A stretch of 64,000 bases of DNA from DATEJJ01 sp039649115 (GTDB lineage Bacteria > Actinomycetota > Actinomycetes > Mycobacteriales > Micromonosporaceae), in NCBI GenBank assembly GCA_039649115.1, contig JBBWZQ010000310.1, positions 1-64,000 on the forward strand, written 5' to 3'. Below the pieces are notes generated by a model that searched no databases, was not told where the DNA came from, and saw only the letters and a list, made by a program, of their open reading frames with translations. The position numbers were made by a program, and so were the translations under genes. Positions 39,567-49,141 of the stretch are shown here, in pieces; position 1 is the first letter of the stretch; every line of letters starts with the position of its first letter.

Positions 39567-41023
39567 TCCCGTCCGTCCACAAGCGCGGCACCCGGGTCGG
39601 CGGGCTGATCCGCTACCTGTACGGGCCCGGCCGGCGGGAGGAACACCGCAACCCCAGGCTGGTCGCGGCGTGGGACGGCGCCGGGCGGCTGGCCGCGCTG
39701 GAGCCGACAGCCGGATTGGGCGAAAGGTTGGACTTCCGCCGCCTGGTCGACCTGCTCGAACAACCGGTGCGGGCCGGACGCAACCCACCGCAGCGCACGG
39801 TGTGGCACTGCTCGGTGCGCAACCGCCGCAGCGACCGGAGCCTGACCGACCAGCAGTGGGCGCACATTGCCCGGGAGATGGTCGCCGGCGCCGGGCTGGC
39901 CCCGCACGGCGACGACCGTGCGGTGCGGTGGATCGCGGTGCGCCACGCCGACGACCATATCCACATCGTCGCCACCCTGGTCCGCCAGGACCGGCGCACC
40001 GAGTGGGGCCGCAACGACCGGTGGCGCTGCCAGAGCACCGCCCGGGACCTGGAAGACCGCTACGGGCTGCACCAGGTCGGCCCGGCCGACCGGACCGCGC
40101 ACACCCGCGCCCACCGGGTCGAGGTGAACAAGGCCCTACGCACCGGCCGCCGCGAGGCTGCCCGCGACCAACTGCGCCGGGAGGTCCGCTACGCCGCCGC
40201 TTCGGCCGCCTCCAGCGACGAGTTCTTCGACCTGCTGCGCGCGGCCGGGCTGCAGGTGCGGCTGCGGCACAGCAGCACCCGCACCGACCAGGTCACCGGC
40301 TACGCGGTCGCCCTGGCCGGGTACACCACCGCCGCCGGGCAGCCGGTCTGGTACGGCGGCGGCAAGCTGGCTCCGGACCTGACCCTGCCCCAGCTGCGCA
40401 CCCGGTGGGACGAGACCCGCGCCGGCAAACCGGCACCCGCACCGCAGGAGCAGGCTCACCTCTACCAGCAGGCCGCCGAGCAGGTCCACGCCGCCGCCGA
40501 GGGCCTGCGCGCCGGCACCGACCCGGCCGCCGCCGGCGCCGCCGCCTACGCGGCCGCCGACACACTGACCGTCACCGCCCGCATCCTGGAAGGCGACCGG
40601 CGCGGCCCGCTACACCGCGCGGCCGAGGCCCTCGACCGGGCCACCCGCGAGCCGTACCGGCGGCCACTGCCGCGCACCCGCCGCGGCGAGGCGCTGCGGT
40701 CGATGTCGCGACTGCTGAGCCTGGCCGGCACGCTCAGCGACAACGAGGCCCTTTTCGCGATGCTGCGGCTGGTCATCAACCTGTCGCTGATGGCCGACGC
40801 CCTCGCCGACCTGCGCGAGACCCAGCAGCGCCGCCACCAGGCCCGCGCCGCACGCATCGCCGCCCGGCTGCTGCGCACCGCCGCCGCCCGGGCCGGCGAC
40901 GGCCCAGCATCGGCGGCGGACGCGGAGGTAACGCCGCCGCCAACCGGTTCGCCAACCCGTCCGCCAACCCCGCACCGCGATCCTCGACGTCAGACCCGGT
41001 CCACGACCGGGCGCAACAGATAG
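39563..41023 (+). CDS. MobA/VirD2-like relaxase (MOBP type)
   Basis: 486 residues. The relaxase domain covers about 1-230: motif III is HADDHIHIV with His128, His132 and His134 binding the metal ion; the N-terminal Tyr candidates are Tyr18 and Tyr20 (LIRYLYG). It nicks oriT and stays bound to the 5' end of the transferred strand. The middle has LLRAAGLQVRLRHS and the C-terminal part is a long helical, Arg-rich region followed by a Pro/Thr tail. ATG 39563 overlaps mobC. The longer reading upstream runs over oriT and MobC and is rejected. Confidence 0.87.
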   Translation: MIPSVHKRGTRVGGLIRYLYGPGRREEHRNPRLVAAWDGAGRLAALEPTAGLGERLDFRRLVDLLEQPVRAGRNPPQRTVWHCSVRNRRSDRSLTDQQWAHIAREMVAGAGLAPHGDDRAVRWIAVRHADDHIHIVATLVRQDRRTEWGRNDRWRCQSTARDLEDRYGLHQVGPADRTAHTRAHRVEVNKALRTGRREAARDQLRREVRYAAASAASSDEFFDLLRAAGLQVRLRHSSTRTDQVTGYAVALAGYTTAAGQPVWYGGGKLAPDLTLPQLRTRWDETRAGKPAPAPQEQAHLYQQAAEQVHAAAEGLRAGTDPAAAGAAAYAAADTLTVTARILEGDRRGPLHRAAEALDRATREPYRRPLPRTRRGEALRSMSRLLSLAGTLSDNEALFAMLRLVINLSLMADALADLRETQQRRHQARAARIAARLLRTAAARAGDGPASAADAEVTPPPTGSPTRPPTPHRDPRRQTRSTTGRNR

Positions 41024-41044
41024 CCACCGGCCACCGGAGGGGTG

Positions 41045-42049
41045 ATGGATCAGATCGGGCAGGACCAACACGCCGACATGGCCGCCGAGGTCGGGCAGCG
41101 CCTCGGGCAGGGCCTGGCCGTGCTGGCCACCCTCAGCGAGGCCGCAGCCCGGCTCGCCGCGGAGGAGATGCGCCGCCGCGAACGCCGCGAAGAAGCCGAC
41201 GCGCAGCGGGAGAAAGTCGCCGAGAAGCTGCGCCAGCGCGGCGACCAACTCGCCCAGCACGCGGCCCGACAAGCCGCCGCCCGCGACAAACGGGTAATCG
41301 CGCAGGCCACCGACCCGGAGTGGATAGCCCAGGCGGACCTCTACGACCTGGCCGAGGTGTGGCGCACCGCCCGGGCCCGCGAGCACGAGTTCGGGCCCGA
41401 GGCCCGCGCCGCCGCCGAGACGGTGGAGGAGCGGCTGCGTCAGATGTACCCGCGGCCGATGGACCTCTACGACGAGGCGGTCCGGGCCGGTGTGCCCTAC
41501 GCGCACGCGATGCGCACCGCCGCGGCGGAGATGGCCCGCACCCCCGTCATGCGCGCGCACGGCGGCGGCCGCGCCGGCGCCCTGCCCGCCGGGGCCGAGC
41601 CGGTCGGCGACGCCGGGTTCGCCGCCGCGGTCAGCGACGAGCAGATCCGGCTGGCCACCGGCGTGGACCCGGCCGCGTACGCAGAGCAACTGCACCGCCT
41701 CGGCACCGGCGGTGAGGCCGCCGCGCAGGCGCTGCGGGAGACACTGGCCACCCGGGCCGGGCAGCAACTGGCCGCCGCCGACCGGGACGCGGCCACCGAC
41801 GACAACCCGGCCACCGTCGGCGTCGACGAGCACGCCACGGTCGGGATGCCCCGCCACAGCCGCGACACCGGCGGGGCCGAACGCGACGCGGCCGCGGCGG
41901 GCACCCGCACCGCCGCCCAACTCGCCGGCGAGTGGTACCCGGACGGACTGAACAACCCCACCGCCATGCCCTCGCACGTGGCCAGCAAGCGGCCCGCCGA
42001 GGCCACCCCGACACAGAAGCCCGCACGTGCGGCAGGGAGGGGCCGATGA
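41045..42049 (+). CDS. Helical protein of the mobilisation operon
   Basis: 334 residues, ATG 41045 with GGAGG upstream. Residues about 30-90 form a charged coiled coil (EEMRRRERREEADAQREKVA). The rest is Ala-rich and helical with RLRQMYPRPMDLYDEAVRAG and a disordered end. It follows the relaxase by 21 bp and overlaps the DUF4913 gene by four bases. Probably a relaxosome or coupling partner; not a named family I can assign. Confidence 0.65.
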   Translation: MDQIGQDQHADMAAEVGQRLGQGLAVLATLSEAAARLAAEEMRRRERREEADAQREKVAEKLRQRGDQLAQHAARQAAARDKRVIAQATDPEWIAQADLYDLAEVWRTARAREHEFGPEARAAAETVEERLRQMYPRPMDLYDEAVRAGVPYAHAMRTAAAEMARTPVMRAHGGGRAGALPAGAEPVGDAGFAAAVSDEQIRLATGVDPAAYAEQLHRLGTGGEAAAQALRETLATRAGQQLAAADRDAATDDNPATVGVDEHATVGMPRHSRDTGGAERDAAAAGTRTAAQLAGEWYPDGLNNPTAMPSHVASKRPAEATPTQKPARAAGRGR

Positions 42050-42459
42050 GCACCCCGGTACTCGAGCACCCGCCGGCCGACCAGGCCGCCGAACAGGAGC
42101 AGCCCCAGCCGCAGCCGCCGCTGTACCCCAGCCTGGAAGCGTGGGTGGGCGGCTACTTCGCCCCGATGTTCGGGCACCGGGTCCCCGGCAACCCGCGGGT
42201 GCGCTGGTGCCCCCGCTGGTGGGATCACGCCGAGGCGATCGCCCGGCTCACCGTGCTGTGGAACGGTTGGGAGGCCGCCCGCTGGGAGCCGGCGGCCAAA
42301 CCCGGCTGGTGGCTGGACCTCGACCACCACCTGCCGCTCCTGCTCGGCCTCGACGGGCCGTTTCGCAACTGTCGGCACACCGAAGGCAATCGGCCCGCAA
42401 AGCACGAACTACCCACCGCACCGGACATCGAGCCGGCGCCGTCGGGCTGGTGGGAATGA
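42046..42459 (+). CDS. DUF4913 protein
   Basis: 137 residues. The body carries the DUF4913 pattern: LEAWVGGYFAPMFGHRVPGN, then RWCPRWWDHAEAIARLTVLW and WWLDLDHHLPLLLGLDGPFR ending in a Cys. DUF4913 proteins occur next to relaxase and T4SS-like genes on actinomycete mobile elements; their role is unknown. Last gene of the mobC-relaxase operon, and followed by a terminator. Confidence 0.8.
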   Translation: MSTPVLEHPPADQAAEQEQPQPQPPLYPSLEAWVGGYFAPMFGHRVPGNPRVRWCPRWWDHAEAIARLTVLWNGWEAARWEPAAKPGWWLDLDHHLPLLLGLDGPFRNCRHTEGNRPAKHELPTAPDIEPAPSGWWE

Positions 42460-42484
42460 CCACATCCGCAGACCTGCGTGCCCC

Positions 42485-42517
42485 GACGCCCCGCCGACCC
42501 AAGGCCGGCGGGGCGTC
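42485..42517. terminator. Bidirectional terminator between relaxase and T4SS operons
   Basis: Arms GACGCCCCGCC (42485-42495) and GGCGGGGCGTC (42507-42517) with an 11-nt loop lie between two convergent genes. Confidence 0.75.
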
Positions 42518-42562
42518 AGCACGTCGGTAAACCCGCGACAGCGGGCCGCGCGCCCCTGCGGG

Positions 42563-44605
42563 TCAGCGGGCCGGCGCGGGGGATGCCGGCGCGGCGGGTA
42601 GCGCTGCTTGGCGTGCCCGCCCCCGCACCGCCCGCCGCCCTGCCGGCGGCGCGGTGGCCGGGGCCTGGTCCTGGCGGGCCAGCCGGGCGGCGGTCACCGC
42701 GTCGAGGGCCCGGCCGGGGCGGGGCCGGACTACCAGGGCGAGCGTCGAGGGGCCGGCGAGCGCGTGGAGCTGCGCGAGCGCGGCGGCGGGCCGGCGGCCC
42801 TCCAGCGCCTGCCGCAGCCGGTCCGGGTCGGCGGCGGGCACGGCCCGGCCGGTGAGCAGGATCTGGGTGACCGCCAGGTCGATGCGGTTGACGCCGATTG
42901 GTCCGCCGCGCACCGACGCGGTCAGGGCGCCATCACCGGCCCGGACAGGGGCGGCCGGGTCGGCGGCGGTGGCCCGCCCGCGCAGGGTGTGCGCGACGGT
43001 CAGCGGCGCGAACCACCGCCCGGTCGCGGCGTACGCCCGGGCGTCACCGGCCCAGGCCAGCGTGAACCGGCCCTGCCCCGCCCGGGGCTGCTCGCCGTCA
43101 AAGGAGGTCAGCACGGCAATGCTGGCGTTGCCCTGCGCGGCGCGGTCGAGCGCGGCGAAGTGGGCGTTGACCGCGGTCCGGGCGATCCGCACGGCTTGTT
43201 GCGCGCCGACCGCGACCGCGACCCGGCCGGCCACCTCGCAGGCCAGGGCGGCGGCGTCACGGTCGGCGGCGGTGTCGCCGGCGCCTTCGGCGATCACCCA
43301 CGCGCTGTGCCCGGTGGCGGGGTCGTGCGCCACCCAGGTCGCCGCAGGCCCATCCGTCGGGCAGGCCCGGGCGTACTCGTGGCCGACGGCCTGCGGGTCG
43401 GGAAACCCGGCGGCGCCCAGCGGGACCGCCGGGCGCCCAGCGGTGTCGGCCTGACCGGCGTCGGGCGGGGCCGGCGCGTGCGGCGGGCTGGCCGGATCAC
43501 CGACCGGAAAGGGGTCCTCGGCGGGCGGGAAGACCGTTTCGAAGACGGTCAGCGGGTTGAGGTCCAGCCGCACGGTCAGCTGGTGGGCCAGCCGGGCGGC
43601 GATGGCCGGGTCGCGCTCGGCGACATCGCTGATCAGCGGCGCCACCGCGTGTACGGCGTCCAGACGCAGCAGGAACGACTCGGAGCTCGGGTCGCGGTCG
43701 AAGCGGGCCAGCTCGGCCAGCCGGGTCTGCAGCCGGGTCAGGTGCGGGGCAAGCCGGTGCTCGAGAACCAGGCCGACCAGCGGGGTCCGCGCCTGTGAGA
43801 ACCCGGCGGCCGCGGTGGCTGGGCCGCTGGCCACCAGGGCGGCCGGGTCGGATCCGGCGGGCAGCGCCATCGCGTCGACCGGCCCGGCCCAGTCGCGCAG
43901 CAGCAGGTAGGACTTGTCGATGGCGGCCTGTCCGGCGGTGTCGGCGTCGAACGCCACCACGATCGGGGTGCCCGGCGGCACCGCTGCGGCCAGCAGTGCG
44001 ACCTGCTCGGCGGTCAGCGCGGTGCCGCAAGGCGCCACCGCTATGTACGGGTCGGGGTAAACCGTGGCGGGTAGCGACTGGCGTAGCCGCGCGACCGCGG
44101 CCACGTCGGCCGGGCCCTCCACGAGCATCACCGCGGCCGGTGGGGTGCCGGCCGCGACCTGCTCGGCCAGCCCGTAGAGCAGGCTCTTCTTGGTGTAGAT
44201 CGCCGTGGTGGTGGTGTTGCGGTACTTCGGGGTGTCGTCGCGGCCGGACAGGTCCCGTCCGGTGAACGCGACCACGCGGCAGTCGCTGTTGCGGATCGGG
44301 AACATCACCCGGTCGCGGAACACGTCAATGAGGTTGCCGTTGCGGGCGGTGGTGGCCAGCCCGGCGGCGAGCAGTTCCGCGTCGGTGAACCCGGCGGCCC
44401 GCAGATGCTCGCGCAGCACGGTCCAGCCGCGCGGGGCGTAGCCGATGGTCCACGGCGCGGAATGGGCGGTGGCCGCGATGATGCCGCGGCTGCGCAGGTA
44501 GGCAAGCGCCCGTGGCTCGTCGAGCAGGTGCGAGCGGTAGAACTCGTTGGCCCGCTCGTGCGCGGCGATCAGCCGCTGTGGGTCCGGGTCGCCGCGGCTG
44601 CTCAT
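42563..44605 (-). CDS. DnaG-like TOPRIM primase fused to a degenerate PP2C domain
   Basis: 680 residues. N-terminal primase core at about 25-145 (AYLRSRGIIAATAHSAPWTI, DRVMFPIRNSDCRVVAFTGR, TPKYRNTTTTAIYTKKSLLY), TOPRIM with VEGPADVAAV (Glu163) and VVAFDADTAGQAA (Asp220, Asp222). No CHC2 zinc finger. After a linker (about 365-405), residues about 408-630 resemble a PP2C-type phosphatase: VIAEGAGD (437-444) in place of D-G-x-G, GNASIAVL (492-499), WAGDARAY (518-525). The metal-binding Asp of D-G is Glu and the later D-G motif is missing, so catalysis is doubtful. Likely synthesises primers on the incoming strand; the PP2C part may sense or regulate. Overlaps the VirD4-like gene by four bases. 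Confidence 0.8.
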   Translation of the reverse strand: MSSRGDPDPQRLIAAHERANEFYRSHLLDEPRALAYLRSRGIIAATAHSAPWTIGYAPRGWTVLREHLRAAGFTDAELLAAGLATTARNGNLIDVFRDRVMFPIRNSDCRVVAFTGRDLSGRDDTPKYRNTTTTAIYTKKSLLYGLAEQVAAGTPPAAVMLVEGPADVAAVARLRQSLPATVYPDPYIAVAPCGTALTAEQVALLAAAVPPGTPIVVAFDADTAGQAAIDKSYLLLRDWAGPVDAMALPAGSDPAALVASGPATAAAGFSQARTPLVGLVLEHRLAPHLTRLQTRLAELARFDRDPSSESFLLRLDAVHAVAPLISDVAERDPAIAARLAHQLTVRLDLNPLTVFETVFPPAEDPFPVGDPASPPHAPAPPDAGQADTAGRPAVPLGAAGFPDPQAVGHEYARACPTDGPAATWVAHDPATGHSAWVIAEGAGDTAADRDAAALACEVAGRVAVAVGAQQAVRIARTAVNAHFAALDRAAQGNASIAVLTSFDGEQPRAGQGRFTLAWAGDARAYAATGRWFAPLTVAHTLRGRATAADPAAPVRAGDGALTASVRGGPIGVNRIDLAVTQILLTGRAVPAADPDRLRQALEGRRPAAALAQLHALAGPSTLALVVRPRPGRALDAVTAARLARQDQAPATAPPAGRRAVRGRARQAALPAAPASPAPAR

Positions 44606-46620
44606 GGCCGCCTGGCCGGGCCTCGAAACCGTGGGGTGGCCGGCGTCGCGGTGCGCGCCGACGTGCCCGGCCCGCCGCTGGACTCGTCCGGGTCGCCGCC
44701 GGCTGCGGGTGGATCAGCCCGGGTCAGGTCCAGGTCGGGTGCCGGGCCGGCGGGGCCCGCGCCGCCCAGCACCGCCGGGGCCGGCCGTACCGGCAGCCGC
44801 ACCCCGTCGGCGGCCAGATCCGCGACCAGCCGCTCCCGTTCGGCGGCGTCGGAGATTTGCGCGATCGCGGTGGCGGTGTCGGCGCTCAACGCGGCCGCGA
44901 TCGGCCGCCGGAACCACGGGCTGAGCTGCAGCATGGCCGGTCGGGCGCCGGAGGCCAGCAGGATCGCGGTGCCCCGCTTGAGGGCGCGCACGTCCTCGGG
45001 GCCCATGATGCGCTGCCGGCGGACGCTGACCTGCCGCGACAGATGCCCGGTGGCGTCGCGGGTCATGGACAGGGTGGCGACGTCGTGCTCGCCGATCAGG
45101 GAGGACACGTCGGCGGCGAAACGGGGGTCGTCCGCGCCGGCGCCGATCAGCTTGACGGTGGCCGCGCCCCACAGGGTGCCCATGCCCCGCTCGCCCCACA
45201 CGGTGGTGCCCTGCTGGTAGGTCTGCAGGATGGTGACCAGGATGATGCCGCGGCCGCCGTAGTGGCTGTACAGCTGCGGCAGGTCCGCCAGTGGGCAGAT
45301 GTTGGCCGCCTCGTCGAGCATGCACAGCATCGGCGGGTCCAGGCGGCCGCCGCGAGCCTCGGCGCGGCGAACCCCATAGCGCATCACCTGATCGGTCAGC
45401 GCCGCGACCAGCGGACCGGAGGAGCCGGCGCCGTCTTTAGACAGCAGGTAGAGGGTGTCGGTGGACGCCGGAAACACATCGGGGTCGAACCGGTCCACGC
45501 CGACGCCGGGTCCCGGCTGGTTGACCCAGGCCATGATGCGCGGGTCCTGCAGGCACTTGGCGGCGGTGCGGGCGGTCTCGTAGATGCCGTCGCGGGTTTC
45601 GGGTGCCCCGTTCTGGCGGCCGCGCAGCGCCCGGGCGACCTCGGGGTATCCGTTGTTGAACAGCAGCCCAACCGGCTCGTCGTCGCCGGCGTCGGCCAGC
45701 CACGCCTGCACGTCGGACATGGCCGCGCCGCTGGCGGCGGCGGCCAGGAAGAACGAGGTGAGCAAGTCCTCGGCGGCCAGCAGCCAGAAGTCCTCGCCCT
45801 TGTCCCTCCTAATCGGCTGCACAAAGTGCGACGCCATCCGGGCGGCGTCCTCGACCGAGCCGACACCGGCCAGCGGGTTCCACCACCACCCCTGCCGGAC
45901 GCGGGTGATGCCCTGTGGGTCGAACACCCAGCACCGCCCGGCGCGGGCCCGGTCGGCGTGGGTGGTGGCCCACACGTCGGCCCGGTTGCTGGTGGCCAGG
46001 ACCGCGCCGGGGGCGTCGAGGATCAGCGGCACCGCCAGCGATGTCGTCTTACCGGCACGGGGGCCCATCACCGCTAGGACGCCGTCCTCCCAGGAGGCGT
46101 GCAGCACCGGGCCGCGCCGGCCGGGCAGCAGCATGGTGCCCAGCGCGACGCCGATGTCGGCGGCGGCGAGGTGTTTGGCGGGGGTGCCGGCGAGGCTGGG
46201 CCGCAACTGCAACGCCCGTTTGGTCACCCCGGCCGGGGTGAGGTCGGCGACCTCACCCGGTCGGGCCAGGGAGGGCAGCGGGTCACCGGCGTGGGTGCGG
46301 CGGCGTTCCCAGATGATCCAGCCGGTGGTGACCGGGGCGGCCGCGGCCAGGACGAGGATGGTGTAGACGACCGCGACCAGAGTGTGGTTGACGTGCGGGT
46401 ACAGCACCTGCCAGTGGCCGTGCAGCAGGTCGGTGGCGAACGCCGCGCCGAAGCCGGGGCCGCCGGGCCGGCCGGTCACCGCGGCGGTGAGCGCACCGGC
46501 CGCCCAGGCAAGCCAGGTCAGCGCGATCGCGCCCCACGCGGCGCCGAGCAGCACGAACGGGGTCAGCGGCATGGTGCCGGCGCCGGAGCGCGGCTGCACC
46601 GGGTGCTGGGACATGCTCAC
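44602..46620 (-). CDS. VirD4/TraG-like coupling protein
   Basis: 672 residues. Two membrane segments near 20-48 and 82-103 (LVAVVYTILVLAAAAPVTTG), then the motor with Walker A GPRAGKTTS (186-194) and Walker B MLCMLDEAAN (431-440), and a CoupLing-protein ending with LPQLYSHYGGRGIILVTILQ and TVKLIGAGADDPRFAADVSS. VirD4 proteins bring the relaxosome to the T4SS. The start GTG 46620 overlaps the previous stop; ATG 46614 is close. A disordered tail of about 80 residues follows. Confidence 0.87.
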   Translation of the reverse strand: MSMSQHPVQPRSGAGTMPLTPFVLLGAAWGAIALTWLAWAAGALTAAVTGRPGGPGFGAAFATDLLHGHWQVLYPHVNHTLVAVVYTILVLAAAAPVTTGWIIWERRRTHAGDPLPSLARPGEVADLTPAGVTKRALQLRPSLAGTPAKHLAAADIGVALGTMLLPGRRGPVLHASWEDGVLAVMGPRAGKTTSLAVPLILDAPGAVLATSNRADVWATTHADRARAGRCWVFDPQGITRVRQGWWWNPLAGVGSVEDAARMASHFVQPIRRDKGEDFWLLAAEDLLTSFFLAAAASGAAMSDVQAWLADAGDDEPVGLLFNNGYPEVARALRGRQNGAPETRDGIYETARTAAKCLQDPRIMAWVNQPGPGVGVDRFDPDVFPASTDTLYLLSKDGAGSSGPLVAALTDQVMRYGVRRAEARGGRLDPPMLCMLDEAANICPLADLPQLYSHYGGRGIILVTILQTYQQGTTVWGERGMGTLWGAATVKLIGAGADDPRFAADVSSLIGEHDVATLSMTRDATGHLSRQVSVRRQRIMGPEDVRALKRGTAILLASGARPAMLQLSPWFRRPIAAALSADTATAIAQISDAAERERLVADLAADGVRLPVRPAPAVLGGAGPAGPAPDLDLTRADPPAAGGDPDESSGGPGTSARTATPATPRFRGPARRP

Positions 46621-46904
46621 CGGTCACCGTCCGGTGGGCGGGCCGTGCGGGTGCGCCGGGCGGCCGGGTGGGCGTACCGCAGCACCGTGACGGTGACTAC
46701 GACGGTGGCCGGCAGCGCCGCCGCGGCGGCCGGGTCACGCAGACCGGACAGCACCGCCCACGCGGCGGCGCCGAGGCCGGCGGCGAGCAGCCCGCGGACG
46801 GCCTGGACGGCCGCCCAGCGCACCGCACGGCGCACTGGGCGGGTCGCGAAGAGGCGCCCCGCCGGCCGGCCGGGCACCGGGGGTATCGAGGTCGAGGTGC
46901 TCAT
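46617..46904 (-). CDS. Small membrane protein of the T4SS operon
   Basis: 95 residues with two hydrophobic stretches, about 37-55 (VRGLLAAGLGAAAWAVLSGL) and 58-75 (AALPATVVVTVTVLRYAH), and basic ends. It overlaps the ATPase and VirD4-like genes by four bases on each side. No family recognised; it may help to anchor the coupling protein. Confidence 0.65.
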   Translation of the reverse strand: MSTSTSIPPVPGRPAGRLFATRPVRRAVRWAAVQAVRGLLAAGLGAAAWAVLSGLRDPAAAAALPATVVVTVTVLRYAHPAARRTRTARPPDGDR

Positions 46905-48346
46905 GCCGCGCCCGCCCGCACGGCCATGTCGGTGTCGTAGAGGCTCCACTCGTCGCCGACCAGGCTCAACGCGACCGGCAAGCCGGGCCGCTCGCCGGTC
47001 TTGACGAGGTACTTGCCACGGCCGGGGTGCACGCTGCCGGGAAACAGCGCCTCCGGAGCCGCCCAGGACGACACCATCTCCCGCTCCGGAGCCGACAGAC
47101 GGGTGATCTGGTTGATGCGGTCCAACTCCCGGCCGGGCAGCGCGGCAAGGATCTTGATCGACGACCGTTCGAAGAACCCTCGGGCTTTGGCCCTGTCCTC
47201 CTCGGTCGGCAGCGCGTCCAGGTCGTCGAGGCTGTGGGTGATCATTAAGGAGCCCATGCCGCGCTGTCTGTTCAGGCGGGTCAGCGCGTCGGCGTGGTCG
47301 ACCAGGCCGGGCGCGCCACGCAGGGCGCGCCACAACTCGTCCATGACGCCGAAGAACTGCCTCCGCGGGGCCAGGTGCTGATCGGCGAGGACGGCGGCGG
47401 CGTCGACGACGCCGAACGAGTACGCCCAGGTGCACAGCATCGCGGCGGCGACCAACTGGTCACCGGCTGCGGCGACCCGGGAGATGTCCACGGACACCGC
47501 GGGGGCGTCCAGGTCGATCGGGGTGGTGGTCGCGGCGTCGAACACACCCTTGAGCGAGCCCTCGCACAGCAACGCGAGGGTGGGGATGAGTTCGTCGACC
47601 CGGTGGTGGTAGTCGGCGTCGGTGCCGGCGCGGGCGGCGGCGCGCAGCTCGTCGGGGCCTTCCTCGAGCAGCGCGAGCACATCCGGGACGGTGGGTTCGC
47701 GCTCCAGCCGGTCGGTCAGCACGTCAACGGCCCGCCCGAGGACCACTTCTTCGGGGTTGGTGACCCGCCCGGCGCGGACCAGGGTGCACAGGGCCAGAAG
47801 CAGCGACAGCCGGCGACCACGAATCTCCAGCCGCAGCCGGTCGGCGTCGGGTCCGCTCATCCGGGCCAGGGCCCGGCCCAGCGGCCCGGAGTCCAAAGGG
47901 TTGATCCGGTCGTGGCCGCGCCCGACGGTGATGACCTGCCCGCCCAGCGCCCGGATCAGCGGGGTGTAGTCGGGTTTCGTGTCGCCGAGGATCAGCGCCT
48001 GGGTGCCGTACCCGACCAGGCCGGTGACCAGCCGCTTAGCCAGCGAACTCTTGCCCACGCCGGGCTGTCCCAGCAGGAACATTCCGGGGTTGGTCACCAG
48101 ACCGGCCCGCAACCAGGCGAGGGGGTCGAGGCACAGCACCTCACCCCAGAGCATGTGCCGGCCCAGGGGCACACCGAGCATCGGCGAGCCGGACCCGGCT
48201 ACGTACGGGTAGAGGCCACACAACTGCACCGTGGTGCCGGTGTACTCCATGCCGGGGGCGAGGTGGCTGACCCGGCCGGCGCCAGGGATACGCCAGCCCC
48301 ACGACGGCGCTACACGGGGCGTGGTGTGAGGGAAACGAGCGGACAT
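46901..48346 (-). CDS. VirB4/TraE-like ATPase
   Basis: 481 residues. Walker A GQPGVGKS (93-100), LILGDTKPDYTPLIRALGGQ, NPLDSGPLGRAL (the N-P-L/F-D motif of VirB4-type ATPases), Walker B FFGVMDELWR (331-340) and LMITHSLDDLDALPTEEDRA near the end. This is the C-terminal motor half of VirB4; the N-terminal half is missing here and may be supplied by the SCO6880-like protein. It powers T4SS assembly or substrate transfer. ATG 48346 with GGGAG upstream. Confidence 0.85.
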   Translation of the reverse strand: MSARFPHTTPRVAPSWGWRIPGAGRVSHLAPGMEYTGTTVQLCGLYPYVAGSGSPMLGVPLGRHMLWGEVLCLDPLAWLRAGLVTNPGMFLLGQPGVGKSSLAKRLVTGLVGYGTQALILGDTKPDYTPLIRALGGQVITVGRGHDRINPLDSGPLGRALARMSGPDADRLRLEIRGRRLSLLLALCTLVRAGRVTNPEEVVLGRAVDVLTDRLEREPTVPDVLALLEEGPDELRAAARAGTDADYHHRVDELIPTLALLCEGSLKGVFDAATTTPIDLDAPAVSVDISRVAAAGDQLVAAAMLCTWAYSFGVVDAAAVLADQHLAPRRQFFGVMDELWRALRGAPGLVDHADALTRLNRQRGMGSLMITHSLDDLDALPTEEDRAKARGFFERSSIKILAALPGRELDRINQITRLSAPEREMVSSWAAPEALFPGSVHPGRGKYLVKTGERPGLPVALSLVGDEWSLYDTDMAVRAGAA

Positions 48347-48372
48347 CGGCGACTCCCTGTCTGGAAAGGGGC

Positions 48373-49095
48373 TTAACGGTGGGTGCCGCGTTGCGGCGGC
48401 GCGGACTGGGGCGAGGAGCGGCGCGTCGGGTGCGGGTCGCTGCGGGCGCTGGACGTACCGGTGTGGCGGGCCTGCCCGGGCGTCTCGAACGCGTTGGCCA
48501 GCGCGGCCGGATGTGGCGCACTACCGGGTCGCGGCTGGCCGAGCGTTGCCTGCATCGCCTGGCGGAACCCGCTCCACGCGCCGCCACGGCGCGCCGGTCG
48601 GATCACGTCTTCGGCGTCGGGTGCGATGGCGTGCCGGCCGTCGCGATACACCTGGACGAGGTTGAGGTCCTGAAGCGCCCGCAGCGCGCGCCCGTAGAGC
48701 CCGTGCCCCATGTCCGTCGCCGGCGACAGCTGTAACGCGTCGGTGGCCTGGGCCAGGGGACAGGGGCCGTGGAGGTCGATCGCGGTCAGGAGGCGGTATC
48801 CGGCGTAGGGTGCGGTGTCGCGTTGGCGGGTCCACCAGCCGTGCGCGGCGGCGATCTCGGCACTGTCGCCGGCCAGGGCGGCCCGTAGTTGCTGCCAGCC
48901 CGGCCCGTTGCGGTAGACCGCGTAGTTGGCGTGCACGGTTTGGCCCGGGCCCCACGGGCCGGACAACTCGGCCGCCTGCAGCAGGTCGTAGGCCCGGTCG
49001 TGTTCTCGGCCGTCGGTCGCCAACGCCATGAGCAGCATCTGGTGCCCGGCCGTGCCCGGGATGGTCCCGGTGTGCTCGACGCGTTCGTAGTCCAT
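48373..49095 (-). CDS. Hypothetical protein of the T4SS operon
   Basis: 240 residues from ATG 49095. N-terminal helical part (AYDLLQAAELSGPWGPGQTV, AHGWWTRQRDTAPYAGYRLL), a middle ALRALQDLNLVQVYRDGRHA that looks like a winged element, and a Pro/Ser/Thr-rich tail. Its AALANAFETPG matches ALAKAFDPPG and AALAAAFDAPA of the 49956 and 51105 genes, so the three may share a C-terminal docking motif. Confidence 0.6.
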   Translation of the reverse strand: MDYERVEHTGTIPGTAGHQMLLMALATDGREHDRAYDLLQAAELSGPWGPGQTVHANYAVYRNGPGWQQLRAALAGDSAEIAAAHGWWTRQRDTAPYAGYRLLTAIDLHGPCPLAQATDALQLSPATDMGHGLYGRALRALQDLNLVQVYRDGRHAIAPDAEDVIRPARRGGAWSGFRQAMQATLGQPRPGSAPHPAALANAFETPGQARHTGTSSARSDPHPTRRSSPQSAPPQRGTHR

Positions 49096-49141
49096 CGGTG
49101 TCCTTCGAGGTCGCAAGCGTCAGGGGCTCGGCCCGCCGGGT

